Assembly: GCA_017624675.1 (NCBI GenBank)
Contig: JAGAMO010000020.1
Span: 1 to 64,000 of the forward strand
Length of the DNA stretch: 64,000 nt
DNA from: Clostridia bacterium
GTDB lineage: Bacteria > Bacillota > Clostridia > Oscillospirales > Acutalibacteraceae
Direction of reading: 5' to 3'
Position numbers and translations under genes: made by a program. The notes beneath the pieces are model-generated. The model was not told the origin of the DNA. It saw nothing but the letters and a program-made list of their open reading frames with translations, and searched no databases. This document shows positions 43,400 through 55,237 of the stretch, piece after piece; the stretch's first letter is position 1; every line of letters begins with the position of its first letter.

Positions 43400-43502
43400 G
43401 GTCAGAGAAAGTCAAATAAAATTTGTAAAAACCCTTGACAAATGGAAAAAACTTGTATAAAATATAAAAAGTCAGGAAAAGTCAAACACAATTTGACTTT
43501 TT
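43400..43502 (+). promoter_or_regulatory. grpE-dnaK-dnaJ promoter with two CtsR boxes
   Basis: TTGACA (43435-43440), 17 bp, TAAAAT (43458-43463). Heptad direct repeats GGTCAGAGAAAGTCAAA (43400-43416) and AGTCAGGAAAAGTCAAA (43470-43486) fit the CtsR pattern RGTCAAA-NAN-RGTCAAA with one or two changes. A third GTCAAA half-site, inverted, makes a hairpin at 43477-43502. No HrcA/CIRCE site is present. Confidence 0.75.
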
Positions 43503-43541
43503 ACTAAATAAATTCTCATTAGAAACTTTGGAGGATTAAAG

Positions 43542-45918
<2,377 letters not shown>

Positions 45919-45933
45919 TTTTAACAAATAATT

Positions 45934-46009
45934 TGTAGGGACTGGCGTCCTCGACAGTCCGTTGGGTTTTATCTTAATTAAACGGACAGTCCAGAGGCCT
46001 GTCCCTACA
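45934..46009. repeat. Twin-hairpin palindromic repeat, copy C (dnaK-dnaJ gap)
   Basis: TGTAGGGAC...GTCCCTACA outer ends. The two arms are separate hairpins (GGACTG/CAGTCC and GGACAG/CTGTCC) around an AT-rich centre. The same architecture as copies A and B but different stem sequence. Confidence 0.75.
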
Positions 46010-46033
46010 TAAACATATCTTAGGAGAATTTTC

Positions 46034-47191
46034 GTGGCTGACAAAAGAGATTACTATGAAGTCTTGGGTGTAGATAAATCTGTATCCGACGACGAACTTA
46101 AAAAAGCATATAGAAAAGCCGCAAAAAAATACCACCCCGACCTGCATCCGGGTGATGCCGAGGCAGAGAAAAACTTTAAAGAGGTTAACGAAGCTTACGA
46201 GGTTTTGTCTGACAAGGAGAAAAAGGCTCGTTACGACCAATTCGGTCATGCGGGTGTTGACCCCAATTTCGGTGCCGGTGGATACGGTGGCTCAGGCTTT
46301 GGCGGCGGTTTTGGCGATTTCGGTGATTTGGGCGATATTTTTGGCTCAATTTTCGGTGGTGGCTTTGGCGGCGGTTTTGGCGGTCAAAGAAGAAACCCCA
46401 ACGCCCCAAGACGAGGAAATGACACTGCCGCAACCGTTAATCTTTCTTTTGAAGAGGCGGCAAAGGGCTGTGAAAAAACCGTTAAGGTAACCAAAATTGA
46501 TAACTGTAACGAATGTGGCGGTTCGGGTGCCGAAAAAGGCAGCGAGGCTAAAACCTGTCCCGTTTGTCACGGTAGCGGTCAGGTGGCTTCTACACAGAGA
46601 ACTCCTTTCGGTGTTATGCAGACACAAAGGGTTTGTGACCACTGTCATGGAAGCGGTAAAATCATTGACAAGCCTTGCCGTACCTGTGCGGGAAAGGGCA
46701 GAATTCGTCATACAGTTGAGCAAAGGGTTAAAATTCCTGCAGGTATTGATGACGGTCAGGTTATTAATATTCGCGGTGGGGGAGATGCCGGTGCAAACGG
46801 CGGACCTTCGGGCGATTTAAGAATAAATGTCAATGTTCGTCCTCACCCTATATTTGAGCGTAGCGGTTTTGATGTTTATTGCGAAATACCTATAACCTTT
46901 ACACAAGCGGCTTTGGGTGATGAGATAACCGTACCCACTCTTGACGGAAAGGTTAAATTCACAATTCACGAGGGCACTCAGCCTAACGATGAATTTAAAT
47001 TAAAGGGTAAAGGTATACAACGCCTTAACTATAGTGGCAAAGGCGACCAGTATGTTAAGGTTATAGTTGAGGTTCCAAAAGACTTGTCAAAACAGCAAAA
47101 AGAAAAGCTTAAAGAGTTTGACAAGGCTTGTGACGAAAAAAACTATAAAAAGCATAAAAGCTTTACCGAGAAAATTAAAGATTTGTTTTAA
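46034..47191 (+). CDS. dnaJ: Chaperone protein DnaJ (Hsp40)
   Basis: Co-chaperone of 385 residues that delivers clients to DnaK and triggers ATP hydrolysis. J domain with HPD (34-36), a Gly/Phe-rich stretch (about 75-120), and four zinc-finger repeats [24 protein letters not shown] and CRTCAGKG. The C-terminal peptide-binding domains follow. GTG start behind AGGAG. Confidence 0.97.
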   Translation: MADKRDYYEVLGVDKSVSDDELKKAYRKAAKKYHPDLHPGDAEAEKNFKEVNEAYEVLSDKEKKARYDQFGHAGVDPNFGAGGYGGSGFGGGFGDFGDLGDIFGSIFGGGFGGGFGGQRRNPNAPRRGNDTAATVNLSFEEAAKGCEKTVKVTKIDNCNECGGSGAEKGSEAKTCPVCHGSGQVASTQRTPFGVMQTQRVCDHCHGSGKIIDKPCRTCAGKGRIRHTVEQRVKIPAGIDDGQVINIRGGGDAGANGGPSGDLRINVNVRPHPIFERSGFDVYCEIPITFTQAALGDEITVPTLDGKVKFTIHEGTQPNDEFKLKGKGIQRLNYSGKGDQYVKVIVEVPKDLSKQQKEKLKEFDKACDEKNYKKHKSFTEKIKDLF

Positions 47192-47195
47192 TGAT

Positions 47196-47230
47196 AAAAG
47201 CTCCCTTAAATAAGGGAGCTTTGTTTTTTC
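47196..47230 (+). terminator. Terminator of the grpE-dnaK-dnaJ operon
   Basis: AAAGCTCCCTTA-AA-TAAGGGAGCTTT followed by GTTTTTT. Confidence 0.85.
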
Positions 47231-47480
47231 ACACTTCGTCGCTCACGCCGCGACAGGCGTGCCATTTCTTGTGTGTGCGAAAAGAAATGGCAGAAAGATT
47301 CGCCTTTAAGGGGGATTTCGATTCCACCTTATGTTATCGGTTTTTAAATTCGTATTAAATGTTTTTCACAAGTGGCTTTGCCAAGTGAAAAACAAGTTTT
47401 ATGATGTACGATACCTATTCTGCCGATAACATTAACCCCCTAAACGACAAGGGTTACACCCTTGACCCTTTAGGTTTTTT
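47231..47480. repeat. Palindrome-rich intergenic region
   Basis: About 250 bases with no gene. Nested inverted repeats: GCCATTTCTT/AAGAAATGGC (47261-47291), GTTTTTCAC/GTGAAAAAC (47361-47393), TGTTATCGG/CCGATAACA (47332-47431), and CCTAAACGACAAGGG with a partner ending CTTTAGG and a T run (47439-47480). The last looks like a plus-strand terminator. Probably a decayed mobile repeat. Confidence 0.55.
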
Positions 47481-47484
47481 CGAC

Positions 47485-48915
47485 TTATTCGATATATTTC
47501 TTAATTATTGAATCTGTTTTGTTGTCGGTGTCATATTTTTTGATTATCTTTAAAAAGTTTACTGTTTTGGCAATTTTGTATTTATAGGTATTGTAATATT
47601 CTTTCAAAACTCTCTCAAATTCTTCTTCGCCCAAGACTTCTTTAAGTTCATATAAAAACATAGATCCACCGTCATAGACATGTTTTGAATAACTGTCGCT
47701 CTCGGTATAATCCGGGTATCCTTTGTTTACAATAAGCCTATCTTTTGCTACTTGTTTTATGTAGTCCTTCATAAAGAGGTCGAATTTCTTTTGCCCGTCA
47801 GTATCAAGTGATAAGTTGTGATACAAAACATCTTCGCAATACTCGGCAAAACCCTCATCCAACCAAGGCTCTAAATATGGGTTATTACCAACGGCTGAGT
47901 AAAACCATTGATGCGCTATTTCGTGAGCTACACGGCTTTGCTGAGAGGGTAAAAATCCGTGTTCTTTTGATGATTTATCTAGGTTTTTAACATCATCATC
48001 GGAAGCGTCGGGATAACCACACATAACCAGACCTGAATATTCCATTGCACTCTCCATAAAGGTATGAACGATATCTAATTCACTGTGAATATAGTCTCCA
48101 AAATAATCGCTGAATAACTCAAAAGAGTCGCAAGAAGCCTCTAATATGGCGTTGCTAAATTCATCATTATTTTCAAAGTTCAAATAATAGTAATTGATTT
48201 TAGTCCCGTTTGAAACCTTGCTTAAACTTGAAAAAGAGTTTGAAATTACAAGTGCTAATTCGCGTAGATTTTCGCCTGTGATTTTCGTGCTATTTCCCTT
48301 AACGGTCTCATCCCCTGTTGCAACAACTGAAAAATTGTCTGGTGTGTTCACGGTAACAATATAATTTGAAAGATGCGAAAGATTTGACTCGCCGAAGTTT
48401 TCAATATATGGGTGGTCGTACCACTTTTCGCCATCAAAAAACGAAAGGGTAGGAAAGCAGGTCGATAAATTATAAATTTCCTTTTCTTTAAAAACAGCGT
48501 AACCGAATTTATCCTGTCTTTTTGGTATTTTTGTTTTAAAATCCATAGAAATAATTATGGTTTTGTCTGGCCTTAGTTTTTTATTTAAAGACACTGAAAT
48601 TATACTTTTATCTTTTTCGTCAGTGTGTGTTTTGATTTTTTTACCGGAAATTTTGAAATTTGTAAATTTTGAATTGGTAATGTTTGCGGTGTAATTTCTA
48701 ATGTGAAGTTCATCGAGAACGGTATTGGTTTTATTTGTAATTGTTATATAAGCAGTGCCGCTTATGGTATGTTTGGAATTATCGAAATCAATTTCCATTT
48801 CATATTTATCAGCAGAAAGATAATTTGTGTTAATGTCGGTGTTTTTTTGTTTTTCCGCACACCCTGATAATAGACAAATTGAAAGTACTAAGATTAACGC
48901 TATAATATTTTTCAT
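47485..48915 (-). CDS. M1 family metallopeptidase lipoprotein
   Basis: Surface lipoprotein of 476 residues. The lipobox is LSGC with C19. An N-terminal beta-sandwich of the aminopeptidase N type leads to the zinc site HEIAH...E with the standard 18-residue spacing (HEIAHQWFYS and LDEGFAEY). A GxMEN motif is replaced by MEYSGLVM (SAMEYSGLV). Likely a membrane-tethered aminopeptidase that trims extracellular peptides. It is convergent with dnaJ; a TATAAT -10 lies upstream. Confidence 0.87.
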   Translation of the reverse strand: MKNIIALILVLSICLLSGCAEKQKNTDINTNYLSADKYEMEIDFDNSKHTISGTAYITITNKTNTVLDELHIRNYTANITNSKFTNFKISGKKIKTHTDEKDKSIISVSLNKKLRPDKTIIISMDFKTKIPKRQDKFGYAVFKEKEIYNLSTCFPTLSFFDGEKWYDHPYIENFGESNLSHLSNYIVTVNTPDNFSVVATGDETVKGNSTKITGENLRELALVISNSFSSLSKVSNGTKINYYYLNFENNDEFSNAILEASCDSFELFSDYFGDYIHSELDIVHTFMESAMEYSGLVMCGYPDASDDDVKNLDKSSKEHGFLPSQQSRVAHEIAHQWFYSAVGNNPYLEPWLDEGFAEYCEDVLYHNLSLDTDGQKKFDLFMKDYIKQVAKDRLIVNKGYPDYTESDSYSKHVYDGGSMFLYELKEVLGEEEFERVLKEYYNTYKYKIAKTVNFLKIIKKYDTDNKTDSIIKKYIE

Positions 48916-49015
48916 AAAAATCCCCCTTATATTTCTAATTATAAGACAAGAAAGTAGATGATAGCAATTAAGAAAGGCTTAAGATTTTATTAAAATTAAA
49001 ATGAACAAAAAATGC

Positions 49016-49044
49016 TTGACAAATGGTATGTTTTAGTATATAAT
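49016..49044 (+). promoter_or_regulatory. Promoter of rplJ-rplL
   Basis: TTGACA, 17 bp, TATAAT: a consensus promoter, as expected for a ribosomal protein operon. Confidence 0.8.
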
Positions 49045-49054
49045 CATCGTGTTG

Positions 49055-49172
49055 CATTCCGAAGACAGTAGGTGGTCATTGACCGTAAGCGCAGCGCCTA
49101 CCGAGGTTAGCGTATAAAATATTATTGTATTTTTATGCCTGTCCTCACTTTCGGGGTCAGGCATTTTTTAAT
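49055..49172 (+). promoter_or_regulatory. Ribosomal protein L10 leader with attenuator
   Basis: The mRNA leader contains CCGAAGACAGTAGGTG and the matching CGCCTACCGAGG segment typical of the L10 leader. Then comes the hairpin ATGCCTG...CAGGCAT with a T run (49135-49172), which acts as a terminator. L10-(L12) complex binding is expected to control read-through or translation. Confidence 0.85.
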
Positions 49173-49200
49173 GTATATGACATTTTCGGAGGTGAATACA

Positions 49201-49701
49201 TTGCCAAACGCATCAGTTTTAGAACAAAAACAGCAACAGGTTGCAGCTTTAAAGGAAAAACTTTCCGCTGCTGTCACAGGTGTTGTTGTTGATTACAAGG
49301 GAACAAACGTTGCTGACGATACCGCTCTTCGTAAGGAACTTCGTGAAAACGGTGTTGATTACTTTGTTGTTAAGAACACAATCTTAGGCCGTGCTATTGA
49401 GGGTACTGACCTTGCTGAGATGAGCAGTGTTCTTGAGGGTACAACCGCTATCGCTCTTTCTAACGATGATTACACAGCAGCAGCAAGAATTCTTTCTAAG
49501 TTTGCTGAGTCTCACGATAACTTCAAGGTTAAGACCGGTTTCTTAGACGGAAAGGTTGTAGACTCTGCTACTATCGATTCTCTTGCAAAGCTTCCCACAA
49601 AAGAAGTACTTCTTGCAACAGTTTGCAGTGCTTTCCAAGCACCCATCGCTGCCTTTGCTCGTGCAGTACAGGCTATCGTAGATAAGGGCGAGGAAGAATA
49701 A
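49201..49701 (+). CDS. rplJ: 50S ribosomal protein L10
   Basis: Stalk base protein, 166 residues, that carries L7/L12 dimers. VVDYKGTNVADDTALRKELRENGVDYFVVKNTI is the L10 core and FARAVQAIVDK the L7/L12-binding helix. GGAGGTG precedes this TTG; the in-frame ORF beginning at 49135 reads through the attenuator and is rejected. Confidence 0.97.
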   Translation: MPNASVLEQKQQQVAALKEKLSAAVTGVVVDYKGTNVADDTALRKELRENGVDYFVVKNTILGRAIEGTDLAEMSSVLEGTTAIALSNDDYTAAARILSKFAESHDNFKVKTGFLDGKVVDSATIDSLAKLPTKEVLLATVCSAFQAPIAAFARAVQAIVDKGEEE

Positions 49702-49758
49702 TCCTTATCAACTAAATTATTAAAAACAAAATTATAAAATTAATTGGAGGAAATTAAA

Positions 49759-50136
49759 ATGGCATCTGAGAAAATTACAGCTATGATTGAAGAGTTAAAG
49801 ACTCTTACCGTTCTTGAGCTTTCTGAGCTTGTTAAAGCAGTAGAAGAGGAGTTTGGCGTATCTGCAGCAGCTGCAGTAGCAGTAGCAGCACCCGCAGCTG
49901 GCGGTGCAGCAGCAGCTGAGGAGAAGACCGAGTTCGACGTTATCCTTAAAGAGGCTGGCGCTGAGAAGATTAAGGTTATTAAGGCTGTTCGCGAAATCAC
50001 TGGTCTTGGTCTTGCTGAGGCAAAGGCTTTGGTTGACGGCGCTCCCAAGACTCTTAAAGAGGCTGTTGCTAAAGAAGAGGCTGAAGAAATCAAAGCTAAG
50101 CTTTCTGAGGTTGGCGCAACTGTTGAGCTTGCTTAA
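49759..50136 (+). CDS. rplL: 50S ribosomal protein L7/L12
   Basis: Stalk protein of 125 residues that recruits translation factors. An N-terminal dimer domain (to about 35) leads to an Ala-rich hinge ([20 protein letters not shown]) and the C-terminal factor-binding domain with [25 protein letters not shown] precedes this ATG. Confidence 0.98.
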   Translation: MASEKITAMIEELKTLTVLELSELVKAVEEEFGVSAAAAVAVAAPAAGGAAAAEEKTEFDVILKEAGAEKIKVIKAVREITGLGLAEAKALVDGAPKTLKEAVAKEEAEEIKAKLSEVGATVELA

Positions 50137-50156
50137 TTTTAGCTTTATTTACACTA

Positions 50157-50187
50157 AAAGGACTGTGTTCACACAGTCCTTTTTATT
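50157..50187 (+). terminator. Terminator of rplJ-rplL
   Basis: AAAAGGACTGTG-TTCA-CACAGTCCTTTTT. Confidence 0.87.
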
Positions 50188-50253
50188 TTTCATTATTTAT
50201 TAACAATTAAAATTCCTAAAGTGGTATAATATATAAAAAAAGGGGAGTATGAT

Positions 50254-50658
50254 ATGAATTTTAGATATAGATTAATGCAGTTTATGTACGGAAGATACGG
50301 AACTGATGAACTAACCTACGCATTGTTTATCTTTGCAGCAATACTTTCCTTTGTTAATGTCTTTTTAAGGTCACTTATTTTGCAGCTTATTGTATATGCA
50401 TTAGTGATTTACGCACTTTTCAGGGTTTTATCAAGAAATCCTGAAGCAAGACGCCGCGAAAATCGATTTTTCAAGGAAAAAGTCAGGTTTGTAAAGAAAC
50501 AAAAAGAAATTTATGAAAACCGCAAAAACGATAAGCTTCATGTTTACAAAAAATGCCCCGATTGTAAAGCGGTTTTGCGTTTGCCGCATAGAATTGGAAC
50601 GCATACAACTGTTTGTCCCCGTTGCGGCAAGGAGTTTAAAGTTAAAGTTAGAAAGTAA
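50254..50658 (+). CDS. Small membrane protein with C-terminal zinc ribbon
   Basis: 134 residues. Two membrane helices (about 23-60) are followed by a basic helix. A zinc ribbon CPDCKAVLRLPHRIGTHTTV with a second CPRC pair ends the protein in a lysine-rich tail. Function unknown; the ribbon may bind nucleic acid or protein. RBS GGGGAG, with a TATAAT -10 at 50225-50230. Monocistronic. Confidence 0.7.
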   Translation: MNFRYRLMQFMYGRYGTDELTYALFIFAAILSFVNVFLRSLILQLIVYALVIYALFRVLSRNPEARRRENRFFKEKVRFVKKQKEIYENRKNDKLHVYKKCPDCKAVLRLPHRIGTHTTVCPRCGKEFKVKVRK

Positions 50659-50663
50659 AATTC

Positions 50664-50684
50664 GCCCTCGCTTTAAGCGAGGGC
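50664..50684 (+). terminator. Hairpin after the zinc-ribbon gene
   Basis: GCCCTCGCTT-T-AAGCGAGGGC. A strong stem but a poor T tract. Confidence 0.55.
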
Positions 50685-50700
50685 TTCACTTTAAAAATAA

Positions 50701-50730
50701 TTGACTTTAATGGCAGTTTAATGGTATAAT
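50701..50730 (+). promoter_or_regulatory. Promoter of the ymdB-like gene
   Basis: TTGACT, 18 bp, TATAAT; GGAGGGG then the ATG. Confidence 0.6.
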
Positions 50731-50751
50731 ATTTCAGTTAGGAGGGGTAGA

Positions 50752-51531
50752 ATGAGACTGTTATGTATAGGCGATGTTTGCGGTCAAAATGGCTGTGAAA
50801 AGATAAGAGCCGAGCTTCCACGCTTAAAACGAGAAGAAAACATAGATGTTGTTATTATAAACGGCGAAAATTCTGCTGATACAAACGGTGTTACTCCTTA
50901 CAGTGCGGATTATTTGTTTGCTTGTGGTGCTGATGTTATAACAGGCGGAAACCACTCCTTTAGAAACAGTCAGATTGTGCCTTATCTTGACTCTAATCCC
51001 TTTATTTTAAGACCGCACAATTTGTCTGATGCCGAGGGTGGCAGCGGATACTGTCTTTTGGATAAAGGCAGATATTCGGTGGCTGTAATAAACCTTTCGG
51101 GTGTTATTTATTTGGACAAGCTAAAGACTCAAAATCCCTTTGTTTGCGCCGATGAATTGATTGAAAAGGCAAAGACAGACGGTGCAAATATAATCGTTGT
51201 TGATTTTCACGCCGAGGCAACAAGTGAAAAACGAGCTTTGGGATTTTATTTAGACGGCAAGGTGTCGGTTGTTTTCGGAACTCACACGCACATTCAAACG
51301 GCAGATAATAAGATTTTACCTCAAGGGACAGGCTATATTACCGACCTAGGAATGACAGGCCCCGAAGATTCAGTTTTAGGGGTTAAAAAGGAAATAATAA
51401 TAAACCGACTCAAATTAAACGATATGTCTAAGTTTGAGTTGGCTGACGGGAAAGCCACCCTTAACGGCTGTATTTTCGAAATTGACGAAAAAACGGGAAA
51501 AACCCTGAATACTAAAAGAGTTTTAATTTAA
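50752..51531 (+). CDS. YmdB-like metallophosphoesterase (TIGR00282 family)
   Basis: Dinuclear metal phosphodiesterase of 259 residues. GDVCGQNG, INGENSADTNG, GGNHSF, DFHAEATSEK and GTHTHIQTAD are the family metal-ligand motifs in order. YmdB cleaves 2',3'-cyclic nucleotides or cAMP and affects biofilm and sporulation choices in Bacillus. One base separates it from the ORF leading to the lipoprotein gene. Confidence 0.92.
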   Translation: MRLLCIGDVCGQNGCEKIRAELPRLKREENIDVVIINGENSADTNGVTPYSADYLFACGADVITGGNHSFRNSQIVPYLDSNPFILRPHNLSDAEGGSGYCLLDKGRYSVAVINLSGVIYLDKLKTQNPFVCADELIEKAKTDGANIIVVDFHAEATSEKRALGFYLDGKVSVVFGTHTHIQTADNKILPQGTGYITDLGMTGPEDSVLGVKKEIIINRLKLNDMSKFELADGKATLNGCIFEIDEKTGKTLNTKRVLI

Positions 51532-51544
51532 ATTGGAGAAAGAA

Positions 51545-53143
51545 ATGAAATTTAAAACCATTTTGTGTTTATTGCTTACGGTTTGTTTTCTTTTTACGGG
51601 TTGCGGCAATGAAAATGCAACAACCGATATGAAGCCTTCAAACCAATCAAGCGGGCAAACAGCACAAGGCAGGGATTATTTAACACTGCTTTATTCTGCA
51701 ACCGATAGTTTTAATCCATATACTGTTAAAACCGATATTAACCGCCAGATAGTTAAACTTTTGTATGACCCACTTGTTAAGATAAACGATAAATTTGAGG
51801 CGGTAAACACAATTGCTTCATCGGTTGAAATTAAAGGAAATGTATGTACGGTTAATCTAAAATCTATAAGCTTTTCTGACGGCACTCCTTTGACCGCCGA
51901 AGACGTAGTTTATTCCTGCAATTTGGCAAAAAATTCAGAAACTGTATATAAAGATAAGCTTTACGAGGTTGAGTCGGTTAAAGCTGATGGCAATGCCGTT
52001 GTATTTACACTCACTAAAAACGACCCTTATTTTGTAAATGTTTTGGATTTTCCCATTATTAAAAAGGGGAGTGACACTGTTACCGACTCTGACAGTGTTA
52101 GCATTCCACCTATAGGCTCGGGAAGATTTAAACTTAATAAAAACTATAACGGCTTAGAAACAAATGAGAATTATAACGGCAAGATTAAGAATATTAAGAA
52201 AATAAAACTCATAAACGCTCCCGATACCGAATCGGTGGCACATTATACCGAAATTGGCGCGGCGGATATGTATTTCACCGAAATTTCCGACGGTCAGATT
52301 ACTAGAATGAGCGCAAAAAGAGCCGAAGTAAACCTTAATAACTTTGTTTTTTTAGGAATAAATCAAAATTATGCGCCTTTAAATCAAGTGAATTTAAGAC
52401 AGGCAATTTCTTCTGCGGTTGACAGAACAAAGCTTTGCAAGAACGCTTTTTATAATAATGCACTACCTGCAACAGGCTTTTTCCACCCTGTTTGGAAGCA
52501 AACAGGCTCGGTGCAAAATTTAGAAATTAGCGCAAACAATGAAATAACTATTGAGAATTTAGAAGAAATAGGTTATAATAAACTAAATAGCGAGGGAATA
52601 AGGGTAAATTCTAACGGAACGCCCCTTATGTTTACATTGCTTGTTAATTCTGAAAACCGCATAAGAATCTTGGCGGCAAACACTATAGCCGCTCAACTGA
52701 AGGCGGTGGGAATTGGAATTACGGTTGTTGAAAAACCTTACGAGCAGTATATTGGTGACCTCACCAGCGGCAGTTTTGAACTTTACTTAGGTGAGGTTAA
52801 ACTGACAGATAATATGGATATTTCTTCTTTGTTCGGTATTGGCGGCTCTGCAGCATATGGTATGCCTGATGTTGCGGCGTCTACCGACGAAAGCCAAATT
52901 GAAAGTGGGGAAGAACAACAAGAGGTTAAGCCTCAGGCCTCATCTTCTCAAACGGTTTTAAAGGAATATGCTAATTCCAATGCAACCATAAAGGATGTTG
53001 CCGTTGTTTTACAAACCGATATGCCTGCAGTACCTTTGTGCTATAGAACGGGCGTATTGTTTTACAACAAAAAAATTGAGAATGTGGAAAACTCCTCTTT
53101 AAGTGATATTTATTTTTCCATTGAATCATATTTAATAAATTGA
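51545..53143 (+). CDS. Family 5 solute-binding lipoprotein (peptide ABC type)
   Basis: 532 residues. The lipobox is FTGC (C20). The SBP_bac_5 fold is shown by LTAEDVVYSCNLAKNS, PIGSGRFKLNKNY, NLRQAISSAVDRTKLC and the late region with TVVEKPYEQY. It would bind a peptide or similar ligand outside the membrane; no permease or ATPase gene is adjacent. GGAGAAAG selects this ATG. A long Gln/Glu/Ser-rich insert (about 455-480) is unusual. Confidence 0.87.
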   Translation: MKFKTILCLLLTVCFLFTGCGNENATTDMKPSNQSSGQTAQGRDYLTLLYSATDSFNPYTVKTDINRQIVKLLYDPLVKINDKFEAVNTIASSVEIKGNVCTVNLKSISFSDGTPLTAEDVVYSCNLAKNSETVYKDKLYEVESVKADGNAVVFTLTKNDPYFVNVLDFPIIKKGSDTVTDSDSVSIPPIGSGRFKLNKNYNGLETNENYNGKIKNIKKIKLINAPDTESVAHYTEIGAADMYFTEISDGQITRMSAKRAEVNLNNFVFLGINQNYAPLNQVNLRQAISSAVDRTKLCKNAFYNNALPATGFFHPVWKQTGSVQNLEISANNEITIENLEEIGYNKLNSEGIRVNSNGTPLMFTLLVNSENRIRILAANTIAAQLKAVGIGITVVEKPYEQYIGDLTSGSFELYLGEVKLTDNMDISSLFGIGGSAAYGMPDVAASTDESQIESGEEQQEVKPQASSSQTVLKEYANSNATIKDVAVVLQTDMPAVPLCYRTGVLFYNKKIENVENSSLSDIYFSIESYLIN

Positions 53144-53160
53144 AAGGGTAGGGTGGTTAA

Positions 53161-53511
53161 ATGTTATCTTACGAAACAAGATTAGGAACTATTGATTTTG
53201 CAGAGAGTTATCTTTCAAAATTAATCGGAAATGAGGTTACCTCCTGCTTTGGTGTTGTGGGTATGGTTGCCCGTAACCCCAAACAAAAGATATATAATAA
53301 ATTTAGTAAAGAGGAATCGGTTGATACCGGAATTAAGGTATACGAAAATGCTGGTATTATTACTGTTGAGCTTCATATAGTTGTAACCTACGGTATGAAT
53401 ATTAATGCTATTGCATCAAGCATTACTGAAAAGGTGCAGTATGTTGTAAAGGAAAAAACCGGTATTACAGTTGACAAGGTTATTGTTAAGGTAGACGGTA
53501 TTAAAGAATAA
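53161..53511 (+). CDS. Asp23/Gls24 family protein (YloU-like)
   Basis: 116 residues. The family forms membrane-linked envelope stress proteins. GTIDFAESYLSKLIGNEVTSCFGVVGM opens it, and the V-T-Y-G-M-N-I region and IVKVDGI close it. Located upstream of the DAK2-type protein, as in many Firmicutes (yloU-yloV). Confidence 0.9.
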   Translation: MLSYETRLGTIDFAESYLSKLIGNEVTSCFGVVGMVARNPKQKIYNKFSKEESVDTGIKVYENAGIITVELHIVVTYGMNINAIASSITEKVQYVVKEKTGITVDKVIVKVDGIKE

Positions 53512-53556
53512 AATTTGCGGTAACTAATTACCCCTTTTAAGGAGTGTTATATTTTG

Positions 53557-55227
53557 ATGAACGGCGATATATTGCGCGATGCGATGATTTCTGCGACCAA
53601 TAATCTCTCAAATAATAAAAAACAGACCGACGATTTGAATGTTTTCCCTGTGCCTGACGGTGATACAGGAACAAATATGTCTATGACATTAAGCAACGCA
53701 GCGCGTGAGCTTGAGAAACTCAGCGGCGAAACTGCAGGTAAAATTGCTTCTGTTAATGCTTCTGCTTTGCTTAGAGGTGCCAGAGGAAACTCGGGTGTTA
53801 TTACTTCTCTTTTGTTCCGTGGTTTTGCAAAGGGAATTGGAAACGATGAATTTGTAACTGCTCAAAACTTGGCAGATGCGTTTGCTTTTGGTGTTGAAGC
53901 GGCTTATAAAGCAGTTATGAAGCCCACCGAGGGTACAATTTTGACCGTTGCAAGGGTAGCTTCAGAATACGCCAGAAAGGCTTTTGAAGAAGGCAAAAAC
54001 GCGTTAGAGGTATTCGAAAGCGCACTTGAGGGTGCAGAAATTGCTTTGGCAGAAACTCCTGAGCTTCTTCCTCAACTTAAAAAAGCAGGCGTTGTTGACG
54101 CCGGCGGTTTTGGCTTTGTTTTAATTCTAAAGGGTATGCTTTCGGTATTTAAAGATGGCGTAATCATTAAGGGCGAAAATGTTCAGGTTGAAGAAACCGA
54201 AGAAGAAACCGGAAGAAACGCCGCAGGTGAATTTGAAACCGAGATCACCTTTACTTACTGCACCGAGTTTATTGTAAACCGTAATCCTGAGTGCGAGAAA
54301 GAGCCTAACGATTTAAGAATGTATTTAGAGACCATCGGCGACTGTGTTGTGGTGGTTGATGACGAGGAAATTATCAAGGTGCATGTTCATACAGACCACC
54401 CCGGTAATGCTATTGAAAACGCTTTGACCCACGGTTCTCTTGTGCATCTCAAGATAGAAAATATGCGCGACCAGCACGAAAGACAAAAGCACGATGCTCA
54501 AAACGCTAAGAAAAAACCCGCTAAGAGCGCTGACAGAAGTGAGACCTATACACCTGTTGAGCCTGTAAATCCTGTTGGATTTGTTTCGGTTTGTGCGGGT
54601 GACGGTTTAGCTGATTTGTTCAGAGATTTGGGTGTTGATACCGTTGTTAGCGGCGGTCAAACAATGAATCCAAGTACCGACGATATCTTAAAGGCTATTG
54701 AGACCACCCCTGCTGAGACTGTTTTTGTTCTTCCCAATAATAAGAATATTATTATGGCGGCAGAGCAGACAATTTCCATCAGCACAAGAAAGGTAATTGT
54801 TCTTCACACAAGAACAATTCCTCAGGGTATCACTGCAATGCTTACCTTTGACCCCGATGCAGACGATAACACAAACGCTATCGAAATGCAAAAAGCAGCT
54901 GAGAAAATCGCTACAGGTCAAATTACATTTGCGGCTCGTGATTCTCAGGCAGACGGTCACAATATTAAGAAGGGCGATTTAATGGCGCTAACAGGCGGTA
55001 AAATCACCTTTGTTGACAATGACCTTGAAAAAACTGTTTTGAAACTCTTAAAACAAATGATTAAGCGTGACAGCCAGTTTGTTACCGTTATCACCGGTGA
55101 GGACGTAACCGAGGAACAGGCAAGTGAAATCGAGTCCCAAGTTCAAGAGAAGTTTGGCTCCAAGGTCGAAATTACATTCATTAACGGCGGTCAGCCAATT
55201 TACTACTATATAATCTCCGTTGAGTAG
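53557..55227 (+). CDS. DAK2-domain protein, YloV/fatty acid kinase-like
   Basis: 556 residues. The N-terminal DhaL-like ATP-binding domain has LNVFPVPDGDTGTNMSMT and the loop LRGARGNSGVI. The C-terminal half is the DegV-like and lid region (EQASEIESQVQEKFGSKVEI). FakA-type proteins phosphorylate fatty acids bound to FakB, but YloV has also been linked to cell-wall and stress functions. A TTG one codon earlier is equally placed behind AAGGAG. Confidence 0.9.
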   Translation: MNGDILRDAMISATNNLSNNKKQTDDLNVFPVPDGDTGTNMSMTLSNAARELEKLSGETAGKIASVNASALLRGARGNSGVITSLLFRGFAKGIGNDEFVTAQNLADAFAFGVEAAYKAVMKPTEGTILTVARVASEYARKAFEEGKNALEVFESALEGAEIALAETPELLPQLKKAGVVDAGGFGFVLILKGMLSVFKDGVIIKGENVQVEETEEETGRNAAGEFETEITFTYCTEFIVNRNPECEKEPNDLRMYLETIGDCVVVVDDEEIIKVHVHTDHPGNAIENALTHGSLVHLKIENMRDQHERQKHDAQNAKKKPAKSADRSETYTPVEPVNPVGFVSVCAGDGLADLFRDLGVDTVVSGGQTMNPSTDDILKAIETTPAETVFVLPNNKNIIMAAEQTISISTRKVIVLHTRTIPQGITAMLTFDPDADDNTNAIEMQKAAEKIATGQITFAARDSQADGHNIKKGDLMALTGGKITFVDNDLEKTVLKLLKQMIKRDSQFVTVITGEDVTEEQASEIESQVQEKFGSKVEITFINGGQPIYYYIISVE

Positions 55228-55237
55228 GTGAATTAAA

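Noticed and set aside
49135..49200. Longer rplJ reading frame
   Set aside because: These bases form the L10 leader terminator hairpin. GGAGGTG fits the TTG at 49201.
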